Positions 7,152 to 13,460 of a stretch of 13,900 bases of DNA are shown piece by piece. The DNA comes from Bacteroidetes bacterium UBA2234 (lineage in GTDB: Bacteria > Bacteroidota > Bacteroidia > NS11-12g > UBA955), in the NCBI GenBank assembly GCA_002347985.1, contig DDYM01000023.1, positions 1 through 13,900 of the forward strand. Direction: 5' to 3'. Both the position numbers and the translations under genes were made by a program. A model generated the notes under the pieces. The model searched no databases. It was given only the letters and a program-made list of their open reading frames with translations, and was not told the DNA's origin. Position 1 is the stretch's first letter. Each line of letters starts with the position of its first letter.

Positions 7152-7985
7152 ATGACAACAATAACTGCATCAGAAGTAAATAAACTGCGCCAAATGACCG
7201 GTGCGGGAATGATGGATTGCAAAAATGCTTTGGTTGAAACCCAAGGTGATTTTGAAGCAGCTGTGGACTATTTGCGTAAAAAGGGAGCAAAAATTGCTGC
7301 CAAACGCGCAGACAGAGAAGCAACTGAAGGTTGTGTAATTGCTATGGTCAATGACGCTCGTAATACCGGTGTTATTGTTTTGTTAGCTTGTGAAACAGAT
7401 TTCGTAGCCAAGAACGAAGCATTTGTTGAATTGGCAAAAAGCATCGCTACTTTGGCTTTGGATAACAAACCTGCTGATTTGGATGCTTTGAAAGCTTTGT
7501 CTTTGAATGGTGTGTCTGTGGCAGACCGTTTGTTGGACGAGGTTGCTAAGATTGGTGAAAAGATCGACGTAACTAAATACGAATTGGTTGAAGGTGCTAA
7601 CGTGGTTTCTTACATTCACGGTTCAAACCGTATGGGCGTATTGGTAGAAATGAACAACGCCGCTACTGATGCCAATATGGTTGCAGGGAAAGACGTTGCA
7701 ATGCAAATTGCTGCGATGAATCCAGTGGCTGTAAATCGTGATAGCGTAGATGCCAACACCATTGAGCGTGAATTGGAAATCGGTCGTGAGCAAGCACGTG
7801 CAGAGGGTAAGCCTGAAGCAATGATTGATCGTATCGCTACCGGTAAATTGGAGAAATTCTTCAAGGAGTCTACTTTGATTGCACAAGATTTCGTGAAAGA
7901 CGGTTCAATGACAGTTGAGAAATATCTTTCAAGTGTGGAGCCAGGTCTCACAGTAACAAGATTCAAACGAGTTCAACTCGGTTAA
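7152..7985 (+). CDS. tsf: Translation elongation factor Ts
   Basis: EF-Ts (277 residues) recharges EF-Tu by exchanging GDP for GTP. The N-terminal UBA-like domain carries [16 protein letters not shown] (about residues 12-27). The second signature [12 protein letters not shown] (residues 80-91) starts the core domain with the residues that insert into EF-Tu. [13 protein letters not shown] and IAAMNPVAV mark the second half of the core, and [13 protein letters not shown] lies near the C-terminus. Arginine is mostly CGT, the sign of a highly expressed gene. It closes the ribosomal operon and is followed directly by an intrinsic terminator. Confidence 0.97.
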   Translation: MTTITASEVNKLRQMTGAGMMDCKNALVETQGDFEAAVDYLRKKGAKIAAKRADREATEGCVIAMVNDARNTGVIVLLACETDFVAKNEAFVELAKSIATLALDNKPADLDALKALSLNGVSVADRLLDEVAKIGEKIDVTKYELVEGANVVSYIHGSNRMGVLVEMNNAATDANMVAGKDVAMQIAAMNPVAVNRDSVDANTIERELEIGREQARAEGKPEAMIDRIATGKLEKFFKESTLIAQDFVKDGSMTVEKYLSSVEPGLTVTRFKRVQLG

Positions 7986-7993
7986 GAATATTT

Positions 7994-8019
7994 AATCCCT
8001 CGAAAGAGGGATTTTTTTT
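7994..8019 (+). terminator. Intrinsic terminator of the rplM-tsf operon
   Basis: TCCCTC and GAGGGA pair around a GAAA tetraloop (7996-8011), extended by two A-T pairs, and a run of eight T follows (8012-8019). It starts 8 bp after the tsf stop and ends only 19 nt before the pyrH ATG. Confidence 0.9.
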
Positions 8020-8038
8020 GCTAATATTACAAGGTCAA

Positions 8039-8749
8039 ATGAAATACAAACGGATACTTTTAAAGTTGAGTGGCGAATCTTTGTTGGGTTCGCAATCCTA
8101 TGGCATCGATGCCAAAGTGTTGGAGTCATATTCTCTGGCTGTTAAGGAAGTCGTGGATGCAGGTGTAGAAGTAGCCGTTGTAATTGGCGGAGGAAATATT
8201 TTTCGTGGCGTTCAAGGAGCCCAAGGGGGTGTGGTAGATCGTGCAACAGGAGATTATATGGGCATGTTGGCAACGATGATGAATGCAATGGCACTGCAGG
8301 GTGCATTTGAACGTGTGGGCCTCTCTACGCGCTTATTGTCGGCCATTAAAATGGAACAAGTCGCTGAGCCATTCATTCGTAGAAGAGCGATGCGCCATTT
8401 GGAAAAAGGACGTGTTGTAATCTTCGGTGCGGGCACGGGCAATCCATATTTCACTACTGATACGGCTGCGTCTTTGAGAGCCGTAGAAATTGAAGCGGAT
8501 GTTGTGATCAAGGGCACTCGTGTGGATGGAATCTATGATTCTGATCCAGAGAAGAACCCCAATGCGGTTAAATACGACGAAATATCATTCAAAAAGGTCT
8601 ATGATTTGGGATTGGAAGTGATGGATTTAACGGCGATTACATTGTGTCAAGAGAACAACAAACCGATTGTAGTATTCGACATGAATGCGAAAGGCAATTT
8701 GTTGCGATTGGTGGCCGGTGAAAAGGTGGGTACTTTGGTTATTGATTAA
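8039..8749 (+). CDS. pyrH: Uridylate (UMP) kinase
   Basis: This 236-residue bacterial UMP kinase turns UMP into UDP in pyrimidine nucleotide synthesis. It belongs to the amino-acid kinase fold, not the eukaryotic type. Visible motifs are [15 protein letters not shown] at the start (phosphate-binding lysine), [11 protein letters not shown] (residues 47-57), [33 protein letters not shown] (129-144) and [15 protein letters not shown]. The ATG at 8039 gives the family N-terminus [12 protein letters not shown]; the frame is open back to 8018, but those codons lie in the T-run of the tsf terminator. The order rpsB-tsf-pyrH is ancient and widespread. Here a terminator stands between tsf and pyrH and no convincing promoter fits in the 19-nt gap. 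Confidence 0.97.
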   Translation: MKYKRILLKLSGESLLGSQSYGIDAKVLESYSLAVKEVVDAGVEVAVVIGGGNIFRGVQGAQGGVVDRATGDYMGMLATMMNAMALQGAFERVGLSTRLLSAIKMEQVAEPFIRRRAMRHLEKGRVVIFGAGTGNPYFTTDTAASLRAVEIEADVVIKGTRVDGIYDSDPEKNPNAVKYDEISFKKVYDLGLEVMDLTAITLCQENNKPIVVFDMNAKGNLLRLVAGEKVGTLVID

Positions 8750-8776
8750 GCAATTATTTTAGACTTTGGATAAAAC

Positions 8777-8804
8777 AAAAAAGACGGCCGAGGCCGTCTT
8801 TTTT
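8777..8804. terminator. Two-way terminator between convergent pyrH and rpsT
   Basis: GACGGCC and GGCCGTC form a hairpin (8783-8798) with a tight CGAG loop once the last pair opens. Six A lie before it and six T after it, so each strand sees a stem followed by a U-run. It lies 27 bp after the pyrH stop and 22 bp beyond the rpsT stop. Confidence 0.9.
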
Positions 8805-8826
8805 AATATCTAGTGGACTAACCGAC

Positions 8827-9081
8827 TTATGCCAAAGAGTTCACGTGCTTCTGCAAACTTGATTTCAAGTTGCCCGCTTTGTTCTTGTGGATTACATTGC
8901 GCTTAGCCAATTTGTCTAACGCTGCAAATGCAGTTGCTAACAACTTAGAAGCCTCGTCCTTAGAATCCGCTTTACGGATATTCTTGATGATAGTACGAGC
9001 TGTTTTATGCTGATAACGATTGAGGTCACGCTTTGCGGCGTTGGCTCTGATTCTCTTGATTGCTGACTTATGATTTGCCAT
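8827..9081 (-). CDS. rpsT: 30S ribosomal protein S20
   Basis: S20 (84 residues) is a small basic all-helical protein that binds 16S rRNA early in assembly. The start MANHKSAIKRIRANAAKRDLNR is the family signature, and KTARTIIKNIRKA, AFAALDKLAKRNVIHKNKAGNLKSSL follow it through to the end. The frame is open seven codons further, but the ATG at 9081 gives the conserved N-terminus. The upstream codons would also overlap the -7 box at 9100-9107. The gene has its own promoter and shares the terminator with pyrH, so it is a single-gene unit. Confidence 0.97.
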   Translation of the reverse strand: MANHKSAIKRIRANAAKRDLNRYQHKTARTIIKNIRKADSKDEASKLLATAFAALDKLAKRNVIHKNKAGNLKSSLQKHVNSLA

Positions 9082-9099
9082 TTCTGTTAAAAAGGACTG

Positions 9100-9130
9100 C
9101 AAAGATAACTAAACTGTAGGAATCCTACAA
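9100..9130 (-). promoter_or_regulatory. Promoter of rpsT
   Basis: Read on the minus strand, TTG (9130-9128) and TATCTTTG (9107-9100) are 20 bp apart, an exact match to the Bacteroidota promoter and the same spacing as the rplM promoter. The box ends 18 bp before the ATG at 9081. Confidence 0.75.
9115..9129. promoter_or_regulatory. 15-bp palindrome inside the rpsT promoter
   Basis: TGTAGGAATCCTACA is a perfect inverted repeat with 7-bp arms around one base. It fills most of the spacer between the two rpsT promoter elements and overlaps the TTG. The place suits a repressor site. It could instead form a weak RNA hairpin in the tail of the ferredoxin message, but no U-run follows. Confidence 0.55.
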
Positions 9131-9146
9131 CTTATTTCAAAATTTA

Positions 9147-9476
9147 TCAATCATTTTCTGGGGCTAAGGCCACCTTAAGACCTTGGAGTTCTGGGTTCAG
9201 GTGAATCTGACAACCCAAACGTGAGTTCGACTTCACAAAAAACGCTTGATCAAGCATCGCCAATTCGTCGTCCGAGGCCTCGGGTAATGAATGATTGCTC
9301 AACACATAAACCTGACATGTTGCGCAAAGTGCCATTCCGCCGCATTCGCCTTTTACTGGCAATTCAACAGCCCTGCAAAAATCCATCAAATTCAATCCCA
9401 TGTCCGTGGGTGCTTGATAGGTTTGTTCTTGGCCGTTTCTATCAACGATAGTGATATCAATCATACTTGAATCCAT
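9147..9476 (-). CDS. 2Fe-2S ferredoxin, adrenodoxin type
   Basis: This 109-residue electron carrier has the plant/vertebrate-type fold with the adrenodoxin cysteine spacing: C45, C51 and C54 in GECGGMALCATC (C-x5-C-x2-C), and C89 in RLGCQI. GLNLMDFCRAVELPVKGECGG is typical of the family. The end is acidic (LAPEND). Such ferredoxins hand electrons to oxygenases, to steroid or isoprenoid enzymes, or to iron-sulfur cluster assembly; the neighbours do not say which. The ATG at 9476 touches the stop codon of the phosphatase gene upstream (TAA then ATG), which suggests coupled translation. A second ATG at 9464 (MIDITIVDRNG) lines up better with most relatives and is nearly as likely. No separate promoter is visible, so it should be transcribed with the phosphatase gene. 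Confidence 0.93.
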   Translation of the reverse strand: MDSSMIDITIVDRNGQEQTYQAPTDMGLNLMDFCRAVELPVKGECGGMALCATCQVYVLSNHSLPEASDDELAMLDQAFFVKSNSRLGCQIHLNPELQGLKVALAPEND

Positions 9477-10121
9477 TTATAGTAAATGTGTTAAATGGGC
9501 TTGACAATTTTTTGTGATGATGCGATAGTGTTTTTCATGGGCCTGTTTTTCAAGCACGTAAAGGCAAACATTGTTGTGCTCAAAATTGTCCATTTGATGC
9601 AAGGGCGTATCGGTCAGCAGACAAAGAAATCCCCTTAGGGCCCGTCCATGCATGCAAATTAAAACAGGTGATTTGTGGAGCGACTCGATTTTTTTCAAAC
9701 CCAGTTTCTGACGTTTTAGCATCGAATTGGGAGTTTCGCCGCCATTGATTGCCACATTTAGTTCTCCGTTTCTCCATTTTGCCAGCATCGCATAAAATTC
9801 CCGACGAGAATGTTCGCTGGGTTGCTGTCCTTCCAAAATCCCCCAATTGATCTCATTGAGTTCGGGAATGATCTGGGTTTCGATGTGTAAATCTTGAAAT
9901 GGGGCTACTGTTTGGTGGGTTCGTTTGAGGGAACTTACGAAAATCTGCTGAAAAGGAATGTGTTTGTACGCCTGATAAAAGGCATCCGCCTGAGCAATCC
10001 CCTTTTCATTGATATCGGTATCCACTCCTGAACCTTGGACAATGCCCATTTTATTATAGTTCGTTTCACCATGCCGAATGATATACATTGTTTTTGTGGC
10101 TTGTGAGGTTGAACTTTGCAT
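9477..10121 (-). CDS. Histidine phosphatase family protein (phosphoglycerate mutase-like)
   Basis: The 214-residue protein shows the full catalytic set of the histidine phosphatase superfamily: RHGETNYN with the phosphorylated histidine (H17), SSLKRTHQT (R67), the acid region PELNEINWGILEG (about residues 87-97), and the second histidine in ICMHGRALRGF (H158). The small size fits cofactor-independent phosphatases such as CobC/GpmB types rather than a glycolytic mutase; the substrate cannot be read from the sequence. Two starts are possible. The ATG at 10121 adds MQSSTSQATKT; the ATG at 10088 begins MYIIRHGET. I chose 10121 because the -7 box at 10144-10151 sits properly upstream of it, but the shorter form matches many relatives. 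It forms a two-gene unit with the ferredoxin gene downstream and is divergent from the isochorismate synthase gene. Confidence 0.9.
   Translation of the reverse strand: MQSSTSQATKTMYIIRHGETNYNKMGIVQGSGVDTDINEKGIAQADAFYQAYKHIPFQQIFVSSLKRTHQTVAPFQDLHIETQIIPELNEINWGILEGQQPSEHSRREFYAMLAKWRNGELNVAINGGETPNSMLKRQKLGLKKIESLHKSPVLICMHGRALRGFLCLLTDTPLHQMDNFEHNNVCLYVLEKQAHEKHYRIITKNCQAHLTHLL
10088..10118 (+). promoter_or_regulatory. Probable promoter of the isochorismate synthase gene
   Basis: TTG (10088-10090) and GAACTTTG (10111-10118) are 20 bp apart; the second differs from TAnnTTTG only in its first base. The box ends 15 bp before the ATG at 10134. It overlaps the N-terminal codons of the divergent phosphatase gene. 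Confidence 0.5.
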
Positions 10122-10133
10122 GACAGATTGGGA

Positions 10134-11168
10134 ATGGAAACTGCAAATATACAACAGGCATTGGCGATATATCGCTTGTCTGATGCGTTGATTCCCACAG
10201 CGGTTGTGGGAAACGTAATGTTGCATCCATCAGATCGTTGGCAATCGAATCCCAATCACGAACCCCATCAACTGTATTGGTCTGGATTTCATAGCCAAGG
10301 TGTTTCTAGCATTGATGCCTTCGATGCTGTGGAAGGTTGGGACGCATGTGAACTACAACTCAATGGTTATTTGTCGCGGAATCCCCTCCAATCCATTGAT
10401 CTTACAACCACCCAAAAAACAGATTTTGTTTCAGAGGTAGATTCCATCAAGTCGATGATTTCACAGGGCTTGGGCAATAAAATTGTAGCAGCCAGAACAA
10501 CCGTTATGGAGAAGCGAGTGGATGAATCTTCGCTATGGATGTCATTTCAAACATTGTGTGCTCAATATCCATCGGCATTTGTGTTTATGTTATTTGATCC
10601 TCAGGAGGGTGCATGGATGGGTGCAACTCCCGAGCGTTTGATCGATTGGGAACAAGGCAATGCGCGCATCATGTCGTTGGCGGGAACCCTCACCCAGTCG
10701 CAAGAGAACTGGACGGGTAAGGAAAGGAGCGAGCAGTCGGTCACCAGCAGTTTTATCCGTGAAAAGGTGAGCGATTTGGGGATCGACCCTACCGAAACAG
10801 AGGTGAGGGAATTGGAAATGGGGAACATCCGTCATTTGATGTCGGACTGGAATTTTCCCTTGGACAGATTGCAATTACATTCATTGATTGATCAACTGCA
10901 TCCTACGCCAGCGGTTGGCGGTTATCCGCAGGAATGGGCAGTGAATTGGATACTGAATAACGAGGGTTTTGATCGGGGATTATACGCGGGATTTATTGGA
11001 GTGGAGTCGAGCGATTTTGCCAAATATCACGTGGTTCTGAGATGCTGTAAAGTGGGCAGCAATGGTTATCAGTTGTTTGGTGGATGCGGAGTGAATATTG
11101 ATTCGGACGCCGAAACAGAGTGGCAAGAAACCGCTGCCAAAATGCAGTTGATAGCAACCTATTTGTAA
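10134..11168 (+). CDS. menF: Isochorismate synthase (chorismate-binding enzyme)
   Basis: This 344-residue enzyme of the chorismate-utilising family converts chorismate to isochorismate; in Bacteroidota the usual purpose is menaquinone. The catalytic domain starts at about residue 95. KIVAART carries the base lysine (K116). Then come FMLFDPQEGAWMGATPERL (acid E167), SLAGT (181-185), GNIRHL, HPTPAVGGYP (256-265), DRGLYAGFIG and GGCGVNIDSDAETEWQET with the metal-binding glutamates. A variable N-terminal half is normal. The ATG at 10134 follows a promoter closely; the frame reaches back to a TTG at 10116 that lies inside the -7 box. No menD or other men gene is next to it in this window. The last codon meets the convergent gene with no spacer. 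An EntC role in siderophore synthesis is possible but no siderophore genes are seen. Confidence 0.92.
   Translation: METANIQQALAIYRLSDALIPTAVVGNVMLHPSDRWQSNPNHEPHQLYWSGFHSQGVSSIDAFDAVEGWDACELQLNGYLSRNPLQSIDLTTTQKTDFVSEVDSIKSMISQGLGNKIVAARTTVMEKRVDESSLWMSFQTLCAQYPSAFVFMLFDPQEGAWMGATPERLIDWEQGNARIMSLAGTLTQSQENWTGKERSEQSVTSSFIREKVSDLGIDPTETEVRELEMGNIRHLMSDWNFPLDRLQLHSLIDQLHPTPAVGGYPQEWAVNWILNNEGFDRGLYAGFIGVESSDFAKYHVVLRCCKVGSNGYQLFGGCGVNIDSDAETEWQETAAKMQLIATYL
10144..10151 (-). promoter_or_regulatory. Promoter -7 box of the phosphatase-ferredoxin pair
   Basis: On the minus strand the bases read TATATTTG followed by CA, an exact TAnnTTTG match. It lies inside the first codons of the divergent isochorismate synthase gene. 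No TTG is found 20 bp upstream of it. Confidence 0.55.
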
Positions 11169-12137
11169 TTAACGAAAGATCGTTGGGTTGGGAATGCCTT
11201 GACCAAAATCGGTAACATCGAGGGCTTCTTTGGTAAAAATACCTTTTCTTGAAGGCTTATATCCAGAGTAATCGCCGGTGGGTATGTAATAATATACATT
11301 GCCTTTGGCGGCGGGGAAAGGTGGACCCACTTCATCAAATACGATGGTTTTCTGTTCTTCTTCGTAACGCATGAGAATTCGCGAAGATTTATGGTATTCA
11401 AAAACAACGCGCATTTCTTCCGATGGGTCTTCAATACCGTCTCTAAAGATGGGTGCGCCCCAGATTGGAAGATCGTTTTCAAACGAGAGTACATCAATAA
11501 TGGAACGATTTGAATTGATGTTGTGTCCATCAAATGCCATCACTACATAATATTGTTTGCGCTTGATTTTGTGGGGAATGAGCTGATAATACAGACCGCC
11601 AATCCAATCTGGTTGTTCCACCGTTGTTTCCAGATAGTCTTTGGGCAGGTTTTGGGCGGTATCGAACAGTGAAAATAGGGTAATTCCCGATTTCGTTTTC
11701 CTTTGGATCACACCGTATTGGTTAAAAACCCCGTTTTTTAGTATGATGTTGAAGGTGAACAGTTTTACGTTGGCCTTTGGGTGCGATGCGATGGCAACGG
11801 TTGTCATTCTGAGGTTGGCAAACTCATAATCGAATGAAGCAGGATTGGCAAGGACTTCGAGGAGTTTGGATTGCAGGTTTTCAGCGCTGGCGCGTTTTGC
11901 GGAATCTGAAGTGGATGAAATAACGAAAGGCGCGATTTTGATCAAATCGTCTTCGTCTTGTTGCAGTGGTGTGAGCGACTGTCGATCCACAGGCGTTTCT
12001 ACAGCAATGGGCTGTGGATCTTCGGTTTCAAGTTCTGCGGAATCTACTTGGGCACTGGCCGACATAGAGATGAGGCAAAGACATGCCCACAGCATTGCTT
12101 TGATTCCTTGAGTTGATTGGGTTGTTCTGATTAACAT
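11169..12137 (-). CDS. Conserved exported protein of unknown function
   Basis: The 322-residue product starts with a signal peptide: a polar head (MLIRTTQSTQGIK), a hydrophobic core (AMLWACLCLISM) and the cut site SASAQ at about residue 30. An acidic, proline-rich stretch follows (ETEDPQPIAVETPVDRQ). The body is predicted mostly beta with many aromatic residues: LFTFNIILKNGVFNQYGVI, DWIGGLYYQLIPHKIKRKQYYVVMAFDGHN, IDVLSFENDLPIWGAPIFRDG, MRVVFEYHKSSRILMRYEEE, KTIVFDEVGPP and YYIPTGDYSGYKP. I recall this pattern (a YYVVMAxDG step, then FGAPIF, then IVFDHL-like) from unnamed proteins found across Bacteroidota, but I know no function. The ATG at 12137 gives a complete signal peptide; one at 12092 would start inside it and is also workable. 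It lies 52 bp after the thiolase gene, either cotranscribed or from a weak box at 12146-12153. It ends abutting the isochorismate synthase gene. Confidence 0.85.
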   Translation of the reverse strand: MLIRTTQSTQGIKAMLWACLCLISMSASAQVDSAELETEDPQPIAVETPVDRQSLTPLQQDEDDLIKIAPFVISSTSDSAKRASAENLQSKLLEVLANPASFDYEFANLRMTTVAIASHPKANVKLFTFNIILKNGVFNQYGVIQRKTKSGITLFSLFDTAQNLPKDYLETTVEQPDWIGGLYYQLIPHKIKRKQYYVVMAFDGHNINSNRSIIDVLSFENDLPIWGAPIFRDGIEDPSEEMRVVFEYHKSSRILMRYEEEQKTIVFDEVGPPFPAAKGNVYYYIPTGDYSGYKPSRKGIFTKEALDVTDFGQGIPNPTIFR

Positions 12138-12145
12138 CGTCGTCT

Positions 12146-12153
12146 CAAGAGTA
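12146..12153 (-). promoter_or_regulatory. Weak candidate -7 box of the exported-protein gene
   Basis: Read on the minus strand, TACTCTTG has one mismatch to TAnnTTTG and lies 8 bp before the ATG at 12137, which would leave little or no leader. No -33 TTG is found. Read-through from the thiolase gene is at least as likely. Confidence 0.27.
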
Positions 12154-12189
12154 ACGCGGTAAAACGAGAAAAATTCTGATGTTTTGGAA

Positions 12190-13368
12190 TTAGCAATTCT
12201 CAACAACCACGGCACTTGCTCCACCGCCCCCGTTGCAGATGGCTGCACCGCCGTATTTGCCGTTGTTTTGCTTTAAAACGTGGAGAAGAGTTACAAGGAT
12301 ACGGGCGCCCGAGGCACCCAAAGGGTGGCCGAGGGCAACAGCGCCACCGTTTACGTTGACCTTGCTATCGTCCAAATTTAACAACTGATTGTTGGCCAGT
12401 GCTACAACTGAAAAAGCTTCGTTTAATTCAATGAAATCTAAATCAGCAACCGTAATACCTGCTCTTTGCGCCGCAATGGGAAGTGCTTTTGCTGGTGTAG
12501 TTGTGAACCACTCTGGGCTTTGTTCTGCATCTGCAAACCCCGTGATTTTTGCCAATGGTGTAAGACCCAATTCCTTGAGTTTTTCGCCACTTACCAAAAC
12601 CAAAGCCGCGCCACCATCGTTTATGGTTGATGCATTGGCCGCTGTCACTGTTCCGTCTTTTTGGAATACAGTTTTTAAGCCTGGGATTTTATCGAAATTG
12701 ACATTTTTATATTCTTCATCTTCTGCAACAATCACGTCGCCTTTGCGGGTTTGAACGGTCACAGGGACAATTTCATCGTTGAATTTACCGGCTTTCCAAG
12801 CGGCAGCAGCCCTTGTGTAGCTTTGAATTGCATAGTTGTCTTGTGCTTCACGACTAAAATTCATCTCTTTGGCACAAAGTTCAGCGCATGAACCCATGAG
12901 GGTTTTGCCATAAGCATCGGTAAGACCATCATTGATGATACCATCCAAGGCCTGAACGTTGCCGTATTTGTATCCAGCGCGAGAGTTTGGTAAATAATGA
13001 GGTGTAAGACTCATGTTTTCCATACCGCCAGCCACTACAATATCATTAAGACCCAGCATGATACTTTGCGCTGCCAGGGCAACTGATTTCAATCCGCTTG
13101 CGCATACTTTGTTAATCGTTGTTGCAGGAACATGGTCGCCAATGCCTGCAAATTTTGCTGCTTGACGAGCGGGTGCTTGACCTACGCCTGCTTGCAAAAC
13201 GCAACCCATATATACTTCGTTGACATCATTCGGATTGATGCCAGCTTTTTCCAAAGCCCCTTTTATGGCGATGGCACCCAATTGAGTTGCAGGAACAGAA
13301 GAAAGGGAGCCATTGAAACTTCCCATTGGAGTTCTGGCTGCGGCGACGATATAAACTTCTTTTGACAT
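12190..13368 (-). CDS. Acetyl-CoA C-acetyltransferase (thiolase)
   Basis: This 392-residue thiolase has every active-site element at the same residue number as the well-studied Zoogloea enzyme: nucleophile C89 in [11 protein letters not shown]348 in [14 protein letters not shown], and C378 in [15 protein letters not shown] supplies the oxyanion-hole asparagine. The N-terminus ([16 protein letters not shown]) and length fit the biosynthetic, tetrameric type that joins two acetyl-CoA to acetoacetyl-CoA, or splits it. It may serve short-chain fatty acid or amino acid breakdown or the start of polyester or mevalonate synthesis; no partner gene of those pathways lies nearby, so the direction is open. 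A degradative FadA role is less likely since no fadB is beside it. It is divergent from tsaB, with separate promoters in a 92-bp gap. Confidence 0.94.
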   Translation of the reverse strand: MSKEVYIVAAARTPMGSFNGSLSSVPATQLGAIAIKGALEKAGINPNDVNEVYMGCVLQAGVGQAPARQAAKFAGIGDHVPATTINKVCASGLKSVALAAQSIMLGLNDIVVAGGMENMSLTPHYLPNSRAGYKYGNVQALDGIINDGLTDAYGKTLMGSCAELCAKEMNFSREAQDNYAIQSYTRAAAAWKAGKFNDEIVPVTVQTRKGDVIVAEDEEYKNVNFDKIPGLKTVFQKDGTVTAANASTINDGGAALVLVSGEKLKELGLTPLAKITGFADAEQSPEWFTTTPAKALPIAAQRAGITVADLDFIELNEAFSVVALANNQLLNLDDSKVNVNGGAVALGHPLGASGARILVTLLHVLKQNNGKYGGAAICNGGGGASAVVVENC

Positions 13369-13384
13369 ACGATTTTTAAAAATA

Positions 13385-13392
13385 CAAAGATA
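13385..13392 (-). promoter_or_regulatory. Promoter -7 box of the thiolase gene
   Basis: On the minus strand the bases read TATCTTTG, an exact match to TAnnTTTG, 16 bp before the ATG at 13368. No TTG is found at the 20-bp spacing. Confidence 0.62.
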
Positions 13393-13433
13393 AGTGATTG
13401 CAGAGAATGGTGGGTGGTTGCGTCAATATGGGT

Positions 13434-13441
13434 TAGTTTTG
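13434..13441 (+). promoter_or_regulatory. Promoter -7 box of tsaB
   Basis: TAGTTTTG matches TAnnTTTG and ends 19 bp before the ATG at 13461. No TTG is seen at the usual distance. The two boxes in this divergent gap are well separated, unlike those at 177-195 and 10111-10151. Confidence 0.58.
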
Positions 13442-13460
13442 CGGTAGAAAAATTGAGTTA

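Noticed and set aside
9115..9129. Reading the palindrome as the intrinsic terminator of the ferredoxin message
   Set aside because: The stem is only 6-7 bp with mixed composition and is followed by GTTTAGTT rather than a U-run, so a DNA site in the rpsT promoter fits better.
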